The notes: generated from the sequence alone by a model not told the origin. Counted from the stretch's first letter, positions 24,323 to 34,107 are shown. The stretch: 45,594 bases of DNA from Spirochaetes bacterium ADurb.Bin218 (GCA_002069965.1 MWCI01000021.1:1-45594); one strand, 5' to 3'. Numbers and translations are program-made.

Positions 24323-26638
24323 TTACATTGAGAAGTAAACAATTACTCCTGCGAATACAACAGAAACCATTGTCATAAGCTTTATAAGAATGTTAAGAGA
24401 TGGACCTGCAGTATCTTTAAATGGGTCACCAACAGTGTCACCTGTTACAGCAGCTTTGTGAGCATCAGATTTTTTGCCACCAAAGTTACCTTTTTCGATA
24501 TGCTTTTTAGCATTGTCCCATGCGCCACCAGCGTTATTGAGCATACATGCAAGAGCAAAACCAGTTGTAAGACCACCAACAAGCAATCCCATTACACCTG
24601 CAACACCTATTGTAAGGCCTGTTGCTACAGGAACAATGATTGCCATAAGAGAAGGCAGGATCATTTCTCTCTGAGCACCAGCAGTTGAGATCTCAACGCA
24701 TTTTGCATAGTCAGGTTTGCCTTTTCCTTCCATAATGCCAGGTATTTCTCTGAACTGACGTCTAACTTCATCAACCATACGGCCAGCAGCACGTCCAACA
24801 GCTTTCATAGACATAGCACAGAAAACGAAAGCCATCGCACCTCCAAGGAAAAGACCGCAGAGGATTTTTGGGTTCATCAGTGTAAGATCATAGGCTGCAG
24901 TAAAGTCTGCAATCTTTGCAGTAGAAATTTCAACCACATCAAGCCCTTTAGCTTTGAGAGCGTTTAATTTGTCTGCATCAATAGCCCCTTTGGTAAACAT
25001 ATAGTTACCAACTTGAATCATCTTGTCTGGCATTGTTTCAGCAATTTTGCTGAGCCATATTCTAAGCTCCTCAATGTAAGAAGCAAGAAGAGCCATTGCT
25101 GTTAAAGCAGCTGAACCTATAGCAAAACCCTTTCCTGTTGCAGCGGTTGTGTTTCCGAGCATATCAAGGGCATCTGTTCTTTCACGAACAACAGGATCAA
25201 GTTTGCTCATTTCTGCATTACCACCAGCATTATCTGCAATAGGACCATAAGCATCTGTTGCAAGAGTAATTCCAAGAGTTGAAAGCATACCAACTGCAGC
25301 AAAGCCTATACCATAGAGTCCATGAGGCATACTTGTGAATCCACCTGCAAAGCCATAAGAGCAGAGAATACCAATAATAATTGTAATTACAGGCACTCCA
25401 ACTGAATACATACCAACACCCATACCTTCTATTATAACTGTTGCATGTCCAAGTGGAGCCTGAGCAGAAATGCCTTTTGTTGGCTTGTATTCATCAGAGG
25501 TATAGTATTCTGTTGCCTGACCAATGATAAGACCTGCTACAAGACCAGCTACAACTGAGCCAAAGATTCCCCATGTAATGAAGTTAATGCTTGCCATATA
25601 TGCAAGAGCAATAAGTATCAATGCAGAACTTACCCAGATACCTGAGTTGAGAGAAAAGAGCAGATTTTTCATTGTAGCTTTTTCTTTTGTGCGAACAATG
25701 AAAATACCTATTACAGAGAATAGTATTCCAAGACCTGCAATTACCATTGGAGCAAGAATTGCACGGAGTCCACCAAATTCAGCAGCATTCCACTCAGCCC
25801 ATGGAAGAGCAGCACCAAGAGCAGCTGTAGCAAGAATAGAACCGCAGTATGATTCGTAAAGGTCTGCACCCATACCTGCAACGTCACCAACGTTATCACC
25901 TACGTTGTCGGCAATTGTAGCAGGGTTTCTTGGATCGTCTTCTGGAATACCTGCTTCAACTTTACCAACAAGGTCAGCACCAACGTCTGCAGCTTTAGTA
26001 TATATACCACCACCAACACGAGCAAAGAGAGCCTGAGTTGATGCACCCATACCAAAGGTGATCATTGTAGTTGTAATTTCCATGTATTTGTGGTGAAGGT
26101 CTGTCCCTGGACGAACTATATAAAGGCCAAGGAATTTAAGACCATTAGCCATGTTTTCTGCTGTGAATATAACCTTATCAAGTAAGAGATACCAGAGAGA
26201 TATATCAAGCAGACCAAAACCAACAACAACAAGACCCATAACGGCACCAGATCTGAATGCTATCTGAAGACCTCTGTTAAGAGATTCAGAAGCTCCCTGA
26301 GCAGTTCTTGAAGATGCATTAGTTGCAGTCTTCATTCCAAGGTATCCACAAAGACCAGAAAAGAAACCGCCAGTAAGGAAAGCAACAGGAACAAAGGGGT
26401 TCTGGATTCCTTTGTAGGCGAGTATTGACAGGATCACAACCAATACAGCAAAAACAATTGCCACGACTCTGTACTGGCGGTAGAGATAAGCGTATGCTCC
26501 TTCTCTTACGTGACCAGCAATTTCAATCATAGTTTCATTACCCGGATTGGCTTTCATCATTGTTTTGTAGAATATGAAAGCAAACAACAGAGCAATGAGA
26601 GCACCTATAGGCGCAATGTAGAACAACATCTCACTCAT
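24323..26638 (-). CDS. hppA: K+-dependent membrane-bound pyrophosphatase (ion-pumping)
   Basis: Membrane pyrophosphatase (771 aa, about 16 helices) that couples pyrophosphate hydrolysis to Na+ or H+ pumping out of the cytoplasm. The active-site stretch [43 protein letters not shown] and the late [17 protein letters not shown] are intact. [16 protein letters not shown] carries Ala where K+-independent enzymes have Lys, so it is predicted to need K+. Sodium versus proton specificity is not decided by what I can see. AAGGAG precedes the ATG. It supplies an ion gradient from PPi, useful to an energy-limited anaerobe. Confidence 0.93.
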   Translation of the reverse strand: MSEMLFYIAPIGALIALLFAFIFYKTMMKANPGNETMIEIAGHVREGAYAYLYRQYRVVAIVFAVLVVILSILAYKGIQNPFVPVAFLTGGFFSGLCGYLGMKTATNASSRTAQGASESLNRGLQIAFRSGAVMGLVVVGFGLLDISLWYLLLDKVIFTAENMANGLKFLGLYIVRPGTDLHHKYMEITTTMITFGMGASTQALFARVGGGIYTKAADVGADLVGKVEAGIPEDDPRNPATIADNVGDNVGDVAGMGADLYESYCGSILATAALGAALPWAEWNAAEFGGLRAILAPMVIAGLGILFSVIGIFIVRTKEKATMKNLLFSLNSGIWVSSALILIALAYMASINFITWGIFGSVVAGLVAGLIIGQATEYYTSDEYKPTKGISAQAPLGHATVIIEGMGVGMYSVGVPVITIIIGILCSYGFAGGFTSMPHGLYGIGFAAVGMLSTLGITLATDAYGPIADNAGGNAEMSKLDPVVRERTDALDMLGNTTAATGKGFAIGSAALTAMALLASYIEELRIWLSKIAETMPDKMIQVGNYMFTKGAIDADKLNALKAKGLDVVEISTAKIADFTAAYDLTLMNPKILCGLFLGGAMAFVFCAMSMKAVGRAAGRMVDEVRRQFREIPGIMEGKGKPDYAKCVEISTAGAQREMILPSLMAIIVPVATGLTIGVAGVMGLLVGGLTTGFALACMLNNAGGAWDNAKKHIEKGNFGGKKSDAHKAAVTGDTVGDPFKDTAGPSLNILIKLMTMVSVVFAGVIVYFSM

Positions 26639-26967
26639 TGTTCATCACTCCTTAAATTTTTTTAGAGAACAATCTCTTTGATTAAAATTGTTTTATAAAT
26701 CTAACTGACAATATCCGGCATATTTTCTCTACAATAGAGATCCGTGATATTTCAGATTAATGAGCTTTTTTATATATCTCTTTCAAAATCAAAGAGTAAT
26801 ATGCAGGTTGATTAGACTGGATAAAATATGTAGTCATAAACCTGCTCAATTCCAAATTAAAATAAAATCTTTTTATATATTTTTTTTACATACAAAAGGG
26901 GAATTTGAGGCTATTGTGTCAATAAAAAAAATTTAATTAAGGTTATAATTTTTGTAACAAAATAGCC
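26639..26967. other. Gene-free AT-rich stretch upstream of hppA
   Basis: These 329 bases contain the hppA leader, with a small AGAGA/TCTCT hairpin about 40 nt before the ATG, and the 3' flank of the rnk-like gene. Apart from the long-loop inverted repeat at 26904-26972, no other structured RNA or gene was recognised. Confidence 0.5.
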
Positions 26968-26972
26968 TCAAA
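26904..26972. repeat. 12-bp inverted repeat with 45-nt loop at the rnk-like stop codon
   Basis: TTTGAGGCTATT (26904-26915) is exactly complementary to AATAGCCTCAAA (26961-26972). The right arm includes the stop codon of the Rnk-like gene. The long loop is very AT-rich. A poor fit to a simple intrinsic terminator. Confidence 0.55.
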
Positions 26973-27378
26973 GATGATAATGGCCATTGGATTCTGGTTG
27001 ATAGGTTATTGATTCAATTATATAATAGCTTTCTGCTTTTGAATTTTCTTTAATAACAGTACCTACAGGGCTTCCTAAGATTTGAGCACCTAAGGGCGAC
27101 AGAACTGATATTTTTCCTTTATTGAGATTTGTATCATCAGGGAATACAAGATGATACTCTTCTTTTTTACCATTGCCTAAGTTAGTAAGTATAAATTTGG
27201 AATTCATAGTAACTACATTTGATTTCATTTTTTGAGGTTCAACTTGTTTGGATTGTTTTATTTCTTTTTTTAGGAATTCTATTATAGCTTTTTCAGTTTC
27301 TGAGGTAGCATTATATCTTGCAAAAGTATTTTTTATCCTTTCGCAGTCATATTTTGATAAAATCTTGTCACTACGCAT
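26968..27378 (-). CDS. rnk: Rnk/GreA-C-terminal-like transcription accessory protein
   Basis: Rnk-like protein (136 aa): a short helical N-terminal part (residues about 1-45) and a GreA/GreB C-terminal FKBP-like domain (residues about 55-136). VVTMNSKFILTNLGNG, YHLVFPDD, ISVLSPLGAQILGSPVGTVI and ITYQPESNGHYHL follow the Rnk pattern closely. Such proteins bind RNA polymerase but lack the long coiled coil that gives GreA cleavage activity. GAGGAG lies 8 nt before the ATG. The gene stands alone on the minus strand, with its own upstream gap of about 150 bases. Confidence 0.8.
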   Translation of the reverse strand: MRSDKILSKYDCERIKNTFARYNATSETEKAIIEFLKKEIKQSKQVEPQKMKSNVVTMNSKFILTNLGNGKKEEYHLVFPDDTNLNKGKISVLSPLGAQILGSPVGTVIKENSKAESYYIIESITYQPESNGHYHL

Positions 27379-27530
27379 AGCCTAATCTCCTCATGTTTTG
27401 TGGTAAGGAATGTAATGATGTAGTTACAATACTTTTGAAGTATTAAAAAGTTAATTTGTCAAACACTAAATATAAAAATATACAAAAAATTTAATTTGTT
27501 ATCTTAATTAGAGCAACCCAATAGAGCTTT

Positions 27531-29195
27531 TTAACCACCCTCCAGATATTTTTTTATTTTATTATTTATTGAATCAGGTATTTTTACCCCAATACTCCGT
27601 AGCCTTGTGAGATATTTATCAAAGGATGTGGAGTGGCTTGTGGTTGTCATAAAAATTTTAAAAAATGAACGCACTGTCCCTTCAAGTTCTCTGCGAAACT
27701 CTGGTTTTTTATTTAGCATATCCTCTATGGGGGCAATTATTCTATAATTTACAGGTCTTGATATTGCTCTGTGGGCAACAAATCTTTGGGTTACCTCACA
27801 CTCATAGTCCTCTCTCATTATGCTTTTTTCTACCTGATTGAGATCTATGCAGTCAATAATTTGAAAAGGGTATTTATCCTTTAGATATTTAGAGAGAATT
27901 TCAATAATCTCTTTAAACTGAGGACAATTATCGCACTGGCCATCACAGCCATTTTTGAGTTTTAGATATAAAACAAGGTCAATATCTGAGCTTTCACTTG
28001 AAAGCCCCATGTTAAGTGAGCCCACAAGGTCAAAGGCTATTTCTCCATGCTCTTTTGTAATATTATCAAGGATATTTTCCAGTTCCTCCAGGCGTTTTTC
28101 TGATTCCTTTGTTTGGAATCTTCGAAAGTAGTTTCTAATATCAAGGAAGAGTTCTATCTCCGGTATATGGGGATGCTTTTGCAAAGACATGTCATAATTT
28201 GTTAAGGTCTTAAAGGCTTCAAATCTTTCCTTGTCTATTATCTCTTCACTATATACCTTTCCCTTATTGACATATTCTGCTATAGGGATTACCTTTGAGT
28301 CTGCAAATTTTTTTAGCTGGATCTTAGGTATTTCTCTTCCATTAAAATATATCTCGTAAAAAAAACCGCCTTCAGATATTTCACCCTTAGGAGTTATAAC
28401 CTCACCAAAATTTGAAGGGTTAAGATAAACAGTTTTCTCTACATATTTAAAACCGCAATCTTCGTGAATGTGCCCAGTAAGGCAAAGCTTTACACTATTA
28501 TTATCGCAGTATGTTCTAAGTGCAGGGGAGCCAGAAGGACCTTTCCATGAGAGCCTATCGTGTATTCCATGGGCAGGCTGATGAGTTACTATTATATCAG
28601 GTTTTATTGCTTTAAAAAATGTATACATTTCATTATGCTTATCAGGGATATTTATTCCTGCTCTGTATTGAATTATGTATCTCTCTGGAATTCCTGCTGA
28701 CCATGTTTCTGCTCCACCATATCCTGCTACTTTGATTCCATTTATATCATGCCATTGTAGATGCAGATCCCTTTCATGGAGAGCTGTGTATCGCAAATTC
28801 ATATCATAGTTTCCTGGCAGGACAAATATTTGAGAGTTAGTTTTAACAGAGATTATGTTTTCTAAAACCTTATATTTCTGCTGCATTACCCGTCGAGCTC
28901 TTATTGTGAGTTGCTGATATTCATAGCATTTATCTTTGATTTCCTGAGCTGTATCTTTATTATCAAGGAGTGAGTCAACAAAATCCTCAAGTAGCTCACC
29001 TGTGCGACTCATTTTTCTTCGTAAGGCATTAAAATAGCTTTGAAGTTCATGGTAATTGATTGCTGTATCAAAAGTATAAAAAGGGATATCAATAAGATCT
29101 CCAGAAATTATATAGACATCTGCAACTGTTTCCAGAAAAAATTCATAAAGCCTTGTGAATGCACCATGGAGGTCTGTAAGGTATATAATCTTCAT
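27531..29195 (-). CDS. Metallophosphoesterase-nucleotidyltransferase fusion
   Basis: Two catalytic domains in 554 aa. Residues 1-270 are a calcineurin-like phosphoesterase: DLHG, SGDLID, GNYD, VTHQP and TGHIHED supply the metal ligands, with a helical insertion at about 45-115. After a linker, residues about 392-411 carry GSLNMGLSSESSDIDL, the GS...SD.D signature of a nucleotidyltransferase (pol-beta fold). The insertion that follows holds three closely spaced Cys (NGCDGQCDNCPQ). Domain pairing implies addition and removal of nucleotides or phosphate on one target, but the target is unknown. AAAGG precedes the ATG; only 10 nt separate it from the upstream membrane-protein gene. Confidence 0.75.
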   Translation of the reverse strand: MKIIYLTDLHGAFTRLYEFFLETVADVYIISGDLIDIPFYTFDTAINYHELQSYFNALRRKMSRTGELLEDFVDSLLDNKDTAQEIKDKCYEYQQLTIRARRVMQQKYKVLENIISVKTNSQIFVLPGNYDMNLRYTALHERDLHLQWHDINGIKVAGYGGAETWSAGIPERYIIQYRAGINIPDKHNEMYTFFKAIKPDIIVTHQPAHGIHDRLSWKGPSGSPALRTYCDNNSVKLCLTGHIHEDCGFKYVEKTVYLNPSNFGEVITPKGEISEGGFFYEIYFNGREIPKIQLKKFADSKVIPIAEYVNKGKVYSEEIIDKERFEAFKTLTNYDMSLQKHPHIPEIELFLDIRNYFRRFQTKESEKRLEELENILDNITKEHGEIAFDLVGSLNMGLSSESSDIDLVLYLKLKNGCDGQCDNCPQFKEIIEILSKYLKDKYPFQIIDCIDLNQVEKSIMREDYECEVTQRFVAHRAISRPVNYRIIAPIEDMLNKKPEFRRELEGTVRSFFKIFMTTTSHSTSFDKYLTRLRSIGVKIPDSINNKIKKYLEGG

Positions 29196-29205
29196 TTTAT
29201 TACCT

Positions 29206-29706
29206 TTAAAGCTTTTTTTTCATAAAGTCTTCAATTTCTTTTTCCCGGCTCTTTTTTGCTATATCCATGAGTTTTTGGAATTTTTCCCAATCAGCTTCAT
29301 CAACAATACGCCAGTTGCCATTGCCTCGTTGGTTTATTACTGTAAGACGCTTTTTGTTTGCAATGGCGCCCTTTACAGAGAGAAGTACCCATGTAAAAAT
29401 AAAAATAATTGTGGATGCCATTATGAGTAAATTAGTAAAAGTCTTCCATTGCTCTGGTGAATTTTCTTTACCAAGTGTTAAATATCCAAGACCAAGGAAA
29501 AGAATAGCTATTCCTCCAACAGAAAGAAATGTCAGAAAAAAATTTATAATCCATGCGGAGTCCTTCAATATGTCCATCGCCGAGAGATTGAGTTCATGGT
29601 CCATAACCGTAGTTTCATCCATTTCTATTATCATCTTGGAGAAAACAGTTCCAGGGATTACCTTTTCTGTATTTTTTTGAAGTATACTCTTGAATTTCAA
29701 ATTCAT
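29206..29706 (-). CDS. Hypothetical two-helix membrane protein
   Basis: Unrecognised protein of 166 aa. Residues about 1-50 are soluble, two membrane helices lie at about 53-75 and 91-112, and the remaining ~50 residues are charged and cytoplasmic or periplasmic (DEADWEKFQKLMDIAKKSREKEIEDFMKKKL, probably helical). AAGGAG is close to the ATG. Tight spacing on both sides (2 nt after cmoB, 10 nt before the phosphoesterase fusion) makes it part of that operon. No function is proposed. Confidence 0.65.
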   Translation of the reverse strand: MNLKFKSILQKNTEKVIPGTVFSKMIIEMDETTVMDHELNLSAMDILKDSAWIINFFLTFLSVGGIAILFLGLGYLTLGKENSPEQWKTFTNLLIMASTIIFIFTWVLLSVKGAIANKKRLTVINQRGNGNWRIVDEADWEKFQKLMDIAKKSREKEIEDFMKKKL

Positions 29707-29708
29707 TG

Positions 29709-30683
29709 TTATCTCCTTTTTTCTGATATAATTATTGCTCGGACAGGAGCAGGATAGCCTTCAACAGTTTTACTCCTGTCCTGTGGATCAAGAAAATCCT
29801 CAAGAGATTCAGTATTGACCCAGGGAGTTTTTTTCTGCTCATTAAAATCTGTGTAAGATATATCAACGCATCGTGAATTTACAAAACCAGTTTTTTTTAA
29901 CCAGTAAAAAATTACAGGAAGAGTAGGAATAAAATATACATTTGGCATTTTAGAATATCTTCCCTCTGGAACAAGAGCATAGTGGCTGTCTCCTTCCAGT
30001 ATAAGGGTCTCCAGAATCAGTTCTCCATCACCTGCCATCATAGTGTGTATCTCCTTTAAAAAATCCAGAGGGGATTTTCTATGATATAAAATTCCCATGC
30101 AGAATATTGTGTTGAATTTCTTTTTTATGTGAGCAATATCCTCAAATTTTAATGGAAGGGTGAATATGTTATCTATTTGAGTAAATTTTTTCATGATTAA
30201 AAATTGCATGTAATAATTTATATATGGCTCCACTCCCATAACCATGGCTGGATTCTCCTCAGACATTCGAAACATATAGTATCCATTGTTTGATCCTATA
30301 TCAAGTATGTGTTTCCCACGTAAGCTTTTAATATGAGGTAGTAGTCTTTTCCATTTAAAGTCTGCACGCCATTCTGCATCAATTTCTATGTCAAAGATGT
30401 TCAGTGGTCCCTTTCTCCATGGCCACATTTTAAGCAGATCCTCTTTTAGCTCTTTGCGGAGTTGCTCATCAATATAAGAGCTGTTATCAATTAAGATTTT
30501 TCCATCTATGGATCTAAAGCTACCTGTTAAGTGTGAGTATTTTTCTATAATGGAAAAGAGCATTTTGCCTTTAGTGTCGTATTGAGTAATATGGGCAAAT
30601 CTTTCTGAGGAAATCTTTTCGATAAAATCAATATCCTCCTGTGAAAATCCCCATCTATTCATTTCATCAGGTAATATTTTCAT
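29709..30683 (-). CDS. cmoB: tRNA U34 carboxymethyltransferase CmoB
   Basis: Transfers the carboxymethyl group of carboxy-SAM to 5-hydroxyuridine at position 34 of tRNA, the last step toward cmo5U. The 324-aa length and sequence match CmoB: WPWRKGPLNIFDIEIDAEWRADFKW, a class I methyltransferase loop LDIGSNNGYYMFRM, FCMGILYHRKSPLDFLKEI, ELILETLILEGD and KTVEGYPAPVRAI at the end. The ATG at 30683 overlaps the cmoA stop by four bases (ATGA), with GGAAGGA upstream; the longer frame to 30722 is not needed. The pair with cmoA confirms the assignment. Confidence 0.92.
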   Translation of the reverse strand: MKILPDEMNRWGFSQEDIDFIEKISSERFAHITQYDTKGKMLFSIIEKYSHLTGSFRSIDGKILIDNSSYIDEQLRKELKEDLLKMWPWRKGPLNIFDIEIDAEWRADFKWKRLLPHIKSLRGKHILDIGSNNGYYMFRMSEENPAMVMGVEPYINYYMQFLIMKKFTQIDNIFTLPLKFEDIAHIKKKFNTIFCMGILYHRKSPLDFLKEIHTMMAGDGELILETLILEGDSHYALVPEGRYSKMPNVYFIPTLPVIFYWLKKTGFVNSRCVDISYTDFNEQKKTPWVNTESLEDFLDPQDRSKTVEGYPAPVRAIIISEKRR

Positions 30684-31423
30684 GGATCCTTCCTGCATAT
30701 AATTGATGCAAAGTGAAACCATTTAAACCATATTTCAATGGCATTAAATCCGCATTGATTAAGCCTTGATATATGCTCCTCTATTGTCTCAGGTATAAGA
30801 ACATTTTCCAGAGCCTCTCTTTTCCGTGCTATTTCAATTTTTGAGTAGCCATTTTCTTCTTTTAGTTTATAATAGAATTCCTGCTGCAGTTGTAAAAGAT
30901 CTTCATCTTTGTTGATTGTTTTTTCTGTGAGTATAAATATTCCTCCAGGTATGAGGGATTTATAAATTTTTTCTATAAGAGTTTTTCGTTTTTCAGGATT
31001 TATAAACTGCACTGTGAGATTTGAAATTATTACAGAGGATGGCTCAAAATCTCTTTCCATTATATCTGAGGTAATACCTATAATATTTTTATCACCTCCA
31101 TAGGCAAAAACTCTTTTTGAAAATAGTTCCATCATTGCAGTAGAGCTATCAATTGCAATTAAAGAAAAATCTCTGCTTCTCATTTCTTCTATAAGGGCCA
31201 GCTCAAAATTGCCTGTGGAGCATCCAAGGTCGTAGATTTTTGTTCCCTCTTTATAGTATTTAGCTGCAAGGCGTGCCTGCTGTCTTATAAGTTCCCTATA
31301 AAAGGGAACAGATCTCATAATCATATCATCAAAGACAGAGGCTACTGTTTCATTAAATTCAAAGGGTTTTGAGTTTTCTTCTTTTAAGAATATATCATCT
31401 TTTAAAAATATATTATTCTCCAT
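30680..31423 (-). CDS. cmoA: Carboxy-S-adenosyl-L-methionine synthase CmoA
   Basis: Converts SAM and prephenate into carboxy-SAM for CmoB. The 247-aa protein has the CmoA features FDDMIMRSVPFYRELIRQ, the SAM loop YDLGCSTGNFELAL, SNLTVQFI and GGIFILTEKTINKDE. Its start overlaps the end of tcdA by 11 bases and its stop overlaps the start of cmoB, which indicates a translationally coupled tRNA-modification operon. Confidence 0.92.
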   Translation of the reverse strand: MENNIFLKDDIFLKEENSKPFEFNETVASVFDDMIMRSVPFYRELIRQQARLAAKYYKEGTKIYDLGCSTGNFELALIEEMRSRDFSLIAIDSSTAMMELFSKRVFAYGGDKNIIGITSDIMERDFEPSSVIISNLTVQFINPEKRKTLIEKIYKSLIPGGIFILTEKTINKDEDLLQLQQEFYYKLKEENGYSKIEIARKREALENVLIPETIEEHISRLNQCGFNAIEIWFKWFHFASIICRKDP

Positions 31424-32132
31424 GGCTTTTTATTATATCATTTATTATTATGCCTGCTGCAGTAAGGCCAAATATTCCCGGCATATAAGATATACTTCCC
31501 TGTGATTTTTTTCTTGTTCCTTCCTCTGGTGCGTCAAACTTATTGAGGTTTTCCCTTGAATAGATACAACGCACTCCTTTTTCTATGCCTTCCTCTTTAA
31601 GTCTTTTGCGTATTATCCGTGCAAGTGGACAATGAGTTGTTTTGCTTATATCGTCAACCCTTATATCAAGGGGATTAAGTCTGCTTCCTGCTCCCATTGA
31701 AGAAACAAAGGGAATTTTTTTACTATATAAAAGTTTAATAAGGCTAACCTTTGACTCTATTTCATCAATGGCATCAATGGCATAGAGGTTATCTCTTTTT
31801 TCGGGGAGAAGTTTTTGGACATTTGATGGAGTAACTCTTTCTGTAAAGGTTATAATTTCTGCCTCTGGATTTATTTCTGTAAATCTTTCTCTTGCAACGT
31901 CGCATTTGAGTCTGCCGACGTTACATGTCAGGGCAAGTATCTGTCTGTTTATATTTGATGGAGCGACTTTATCATAATCGGCGATTATAACTCTACCAAT
32001 ACCTGCTCTAAGGATAGCCTCTGCTGCATATCCTCCAACTCCACCAAGACCAACAACTATAACTGTGGAATTTTTAAGTCTCATCAGAGAGTCTTTGCCC
32101 AAAAGTATTTCGGTTCTGTGAAATCTGCTCAT
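31413..32132 (-). CDS. tcdA: tRNA threonylcarbamoyladenosine dehydratase TcdA
   Basis: E1/ThiF-like ATP-dependent enzyme (239 aa) that cyclises t6A37 of tRNA to ct6A. VVGLGGVGGYAAEAILRAGIG is the nucleotide-binding loop; DNLYAIDAIDEIESKVSLI and SSMGAGSRLNPLDIRVDDIS are TcdA-specific, as is PGIFGLTAAGIIINDI at the end. Start overlaps the tatD stop by four bases and its end overlaps cmoA. The YrdC-family gene at 17.5 kb may contribute to t6A, the substrate of this enzyme. Confidence 0.9.
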   Translation of the reverse strand: MSRFHRTEILLGKDSLMRLKNSTVIVVGLGGVGGYAAEAILRAGIGRVIIADYDKVAPSNINRQILALTCNVGRLKCDVARERFTEINPEAEIITFTERVTPSNVQKLLPEKRDNLYAIDAIDEIESKVSLIKLLYSKKIPFVSSMGAGSRLNPLDIRVDDISKTTHCPLARIIRKRLKEEGIEKGVRCIYSRENLNKFDAPEEGTRKKSQGSISYMPGIFGLTAAGIIINDIIKSHGE

Positions 32133-32902
32133 ATTTTAAGGTTGAATATCCTTTCTGCATTTTTTGTTGTTACCTCTGCTATTTCTTCAGCAGATCTTCC
32201 AATGATTGCTTCTGCTCCCTTGAGATTCAGTATTATATTTGCTGGCACATTTGGCTTTTCTGTCCCAACAGGAGGTATATCCGGGCTGTCTGTCTCCAGG
32301 AGAAAATGTTCAGGATATATAACTTTAAGGGTTTCAATCCTCTTGTTGCTGGGCTTATATGTGAGAGCTCCCCCCATAGAAAAGGAAATACCTTTTTTTA
32401 TAAAAGTCAAAGCTATATCGACGCTTCCAGAAAAGGCATGAATAATTCCGCCCCTTTTTGGCATGCCAACTTTTTTTAGAGATTCAGCAAGCTCATTAAA
32501 AGCGCCTCTGCAGTGGATGATTACAGGTAGATTTACGTCAACTGCAAATTTCATCTGTTCTTCAAATATCATCTGCTGAAGATAAAAGGGTGGGGAGTCA
32601 ATTTTTTTATCCAGTCCTATCTCACCTATGGCAATAAGATCTCTGTTTTCTGTATAAAATTCCCCAAGCTTTTTGTATATGTCAAAGTGTGAGTCCTTTA
32701 CATACCACGGATGAACTCCAACAGTATATTCTACTTCAGGGAAGTTTTTTGATATATTCTTTGATATATACCATTCATCAATTATAACTGAAGATGTTAT
32801 TATTTTTACAACACCCTCTCTGTAGGCATCATTGAGCAATTTATGCAAATCGTCCTTTAGCTCTGGTGATTCAAGATGGCAATGTGCGTCAACTATCTTC
32901 AA
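32129..32902 (-). CDS. TatD family metal-dependent hydrolase
   Basis: TatD-type deoxyribonuclease/hydrolase (257 aa, TIM barrel). Metal ligands lie in VDAHCHLE, AIGEIGLD, PVIIHCRGAF, HAFSGS and LLETDSPDIPP, all in family order. Members are cytoplasmic 3'-5' DNA exonucleases implicated in repair and in D-aminoacyl-tRNA processing. Four-base overlaps at both ends tie it to tcdA and to the receiver gene upstream. Confidence 0.9.
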   Translation of the reverse strand: MKIVDAHCHLESPELKDDLHKLLNDAYREGVVKIITSSVIIDEWYISKNISKNFPEVEYTVGVHPWYVKDSHFDIYKKLGEFYTENRDLIAIGEIGLDKKIDSPPFYLQQMIFEEQMKFAVDVNLPVIIHCRGAFNELAESLKKVGMPKRGGIIHAFSGSVDIALTFIKKGISFSMGGALTYKPSNKRIETLKVIYPEHFLLETDSPDIPPVGTEKPNVPANIILNLKGAEAIIGRSAEEIAEVTTKNAERIFNLKI

Positions 32903-34107
32903 AAGGCAATACCCTCTCTGTTTAAAAAACCTGCAACCTCATCCCTGTTTTCTATAAAGGTCTCAGCGTCTCCCAAGGATATAAAAAATTTATTCTTTCC
33001 TTCTGTTTCAAATTCAGATACAATAGAGCCATAGTGTTTACCACAGACAATGAGAAGTTCTTTGTCAGGGAATATGGTTAAAATATATTTGACGTGGCTA
33101 AGCTCGCTATCGTCCATTTCATTTATCTGGCGAAAGTCCATTATTATATTATCTGGCTCAAGGGTCTTTAAGAAGGCTCCAGAAAAAAGTTTTTTTCTTT
33201 CCATTACAGCAGCTTCTGATTTTAGAGTAAAGCGAAAGCTTATATATGTTGTAAATCCCTTTCTATCAATTATTATGTTGCCGGAATTTTTTTCCAGCAG
33301 TTCTTTTTTTGTTCTGGATTGAATAAGTGCAGATTTTATCTTGCCTCTAATGATAACATCGGATGTATTTTTTGCAATATAGTCTATGATCCCCAGTTTC
33401 ATAGCAAGGAGAATATCCTCTTTTTTAGTTTTAGAGGAGTGCATTATTACTGGTATATTTTTAGTTGTTTCATTTTTTTTAAGCTCCCTCAAGACATCAT
33501 ATCCGTCCATGTCTGGCATCTCAATATCAAGAATAATGAGATCTGGAACTCCTGTTTCTGCAAGAGACAGCCCTGTTTTTCCATTGTTTGCAGTTATAAT
33601 GTTGTGACCGTCTTTTTTCAATATATCTGAGGTTGCCTTTAGTACAACCTTCGAATCATCGATTATAAGTATTAGCCCTTTAACTTTTTCATCAAAATTC
33701 AAATCCTTAAGTGCAGGGTTTTTTTTCTCCTCAGCTTTTTTTTCTATATTAACAAGCAACCGCTGTATTGTTCTTATTACCCTTTCATCAGTAAAGGGCT
33801 TAACCATAAAGCCTGATGCTCCGTTATGGATTCCCTGTAATATATTCATCTCGTCGCTTTCAGAGCTTATGATGAGTATTCTGGCATTTTTATCTGCTTT
33901 TTTAATCTGTTGAATTGCCTCAATTCCATTGAGACCTGGCATATTAATATCCATTGTAACTAAATCAGGTTTGTAGACAAGATAAGCTCGCAAAGCCTCA
34001 TCGCCTCGCTCGCATTGAGCGACTACGGTATGACCTGCAGATGTTATCAAATCCGAAAGTTTTTTTCTCATAAGCTTTGAATCATCTACGATCATTACCT
34101 TAGCCAT
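32899..34107 (-). CDS. Tandem receiver-domain response regulator with STAS-like C-terminal domain
   Basis: Signalling protein of 402 aa with no DNA-binding domain. The first receiver (about residues 1-120) has VDDSKLMRKKL, the phosphoacceptor in VTMDINMPG and VKPF. The second (about 142-265) has IIDDSKVVLKATSDIL, LIILDIEMPDMDG and the IAKN lysine. Residues about 290-400 (MDFRQINEMDDSELSHVKYIL) resemble a STAS/anti-anti-sigma fold, by pattern only. Output may be by protein-protein contact. GAGG sits before the ATG. The downstream tatD start overlaps its stop by four bases. Confidence 0.82.
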   Translation of the reverse strand: MAKVMIVDDSKLMRKKLSDLITSAGHTVVAQCERGDEALRAYLVYKPDLVTMDINMPGLNGIEAIQQIKKADKNARILIISSESDEMNILQGIHNGASGFMVKPFTDERVIRTIQRLLVNIEKKAEEKKNPALKDLNFDEKVKGLILIIDDSKVVLKATSDILKKDGHNIITANNGKTGLSLAETGVPDLIILDIEMPDMDGYDVLRELKKNETTKNIPVIMHSSKTKKEDILLAMKLGIIDYIAKNTSDVIIRGKIKSALIQSRTKKELLEKNSGNIIIDRKGFTTYISFRFTLKSEAAVMERKKLFSGAFLKTLEPDNIIMDFRQINEMDDSELSHVKYILTIFPDKELLIVCGKHYGSIVSEFETEGKNKFFISLGDAETFIENRDEVAGFLNREGIAF

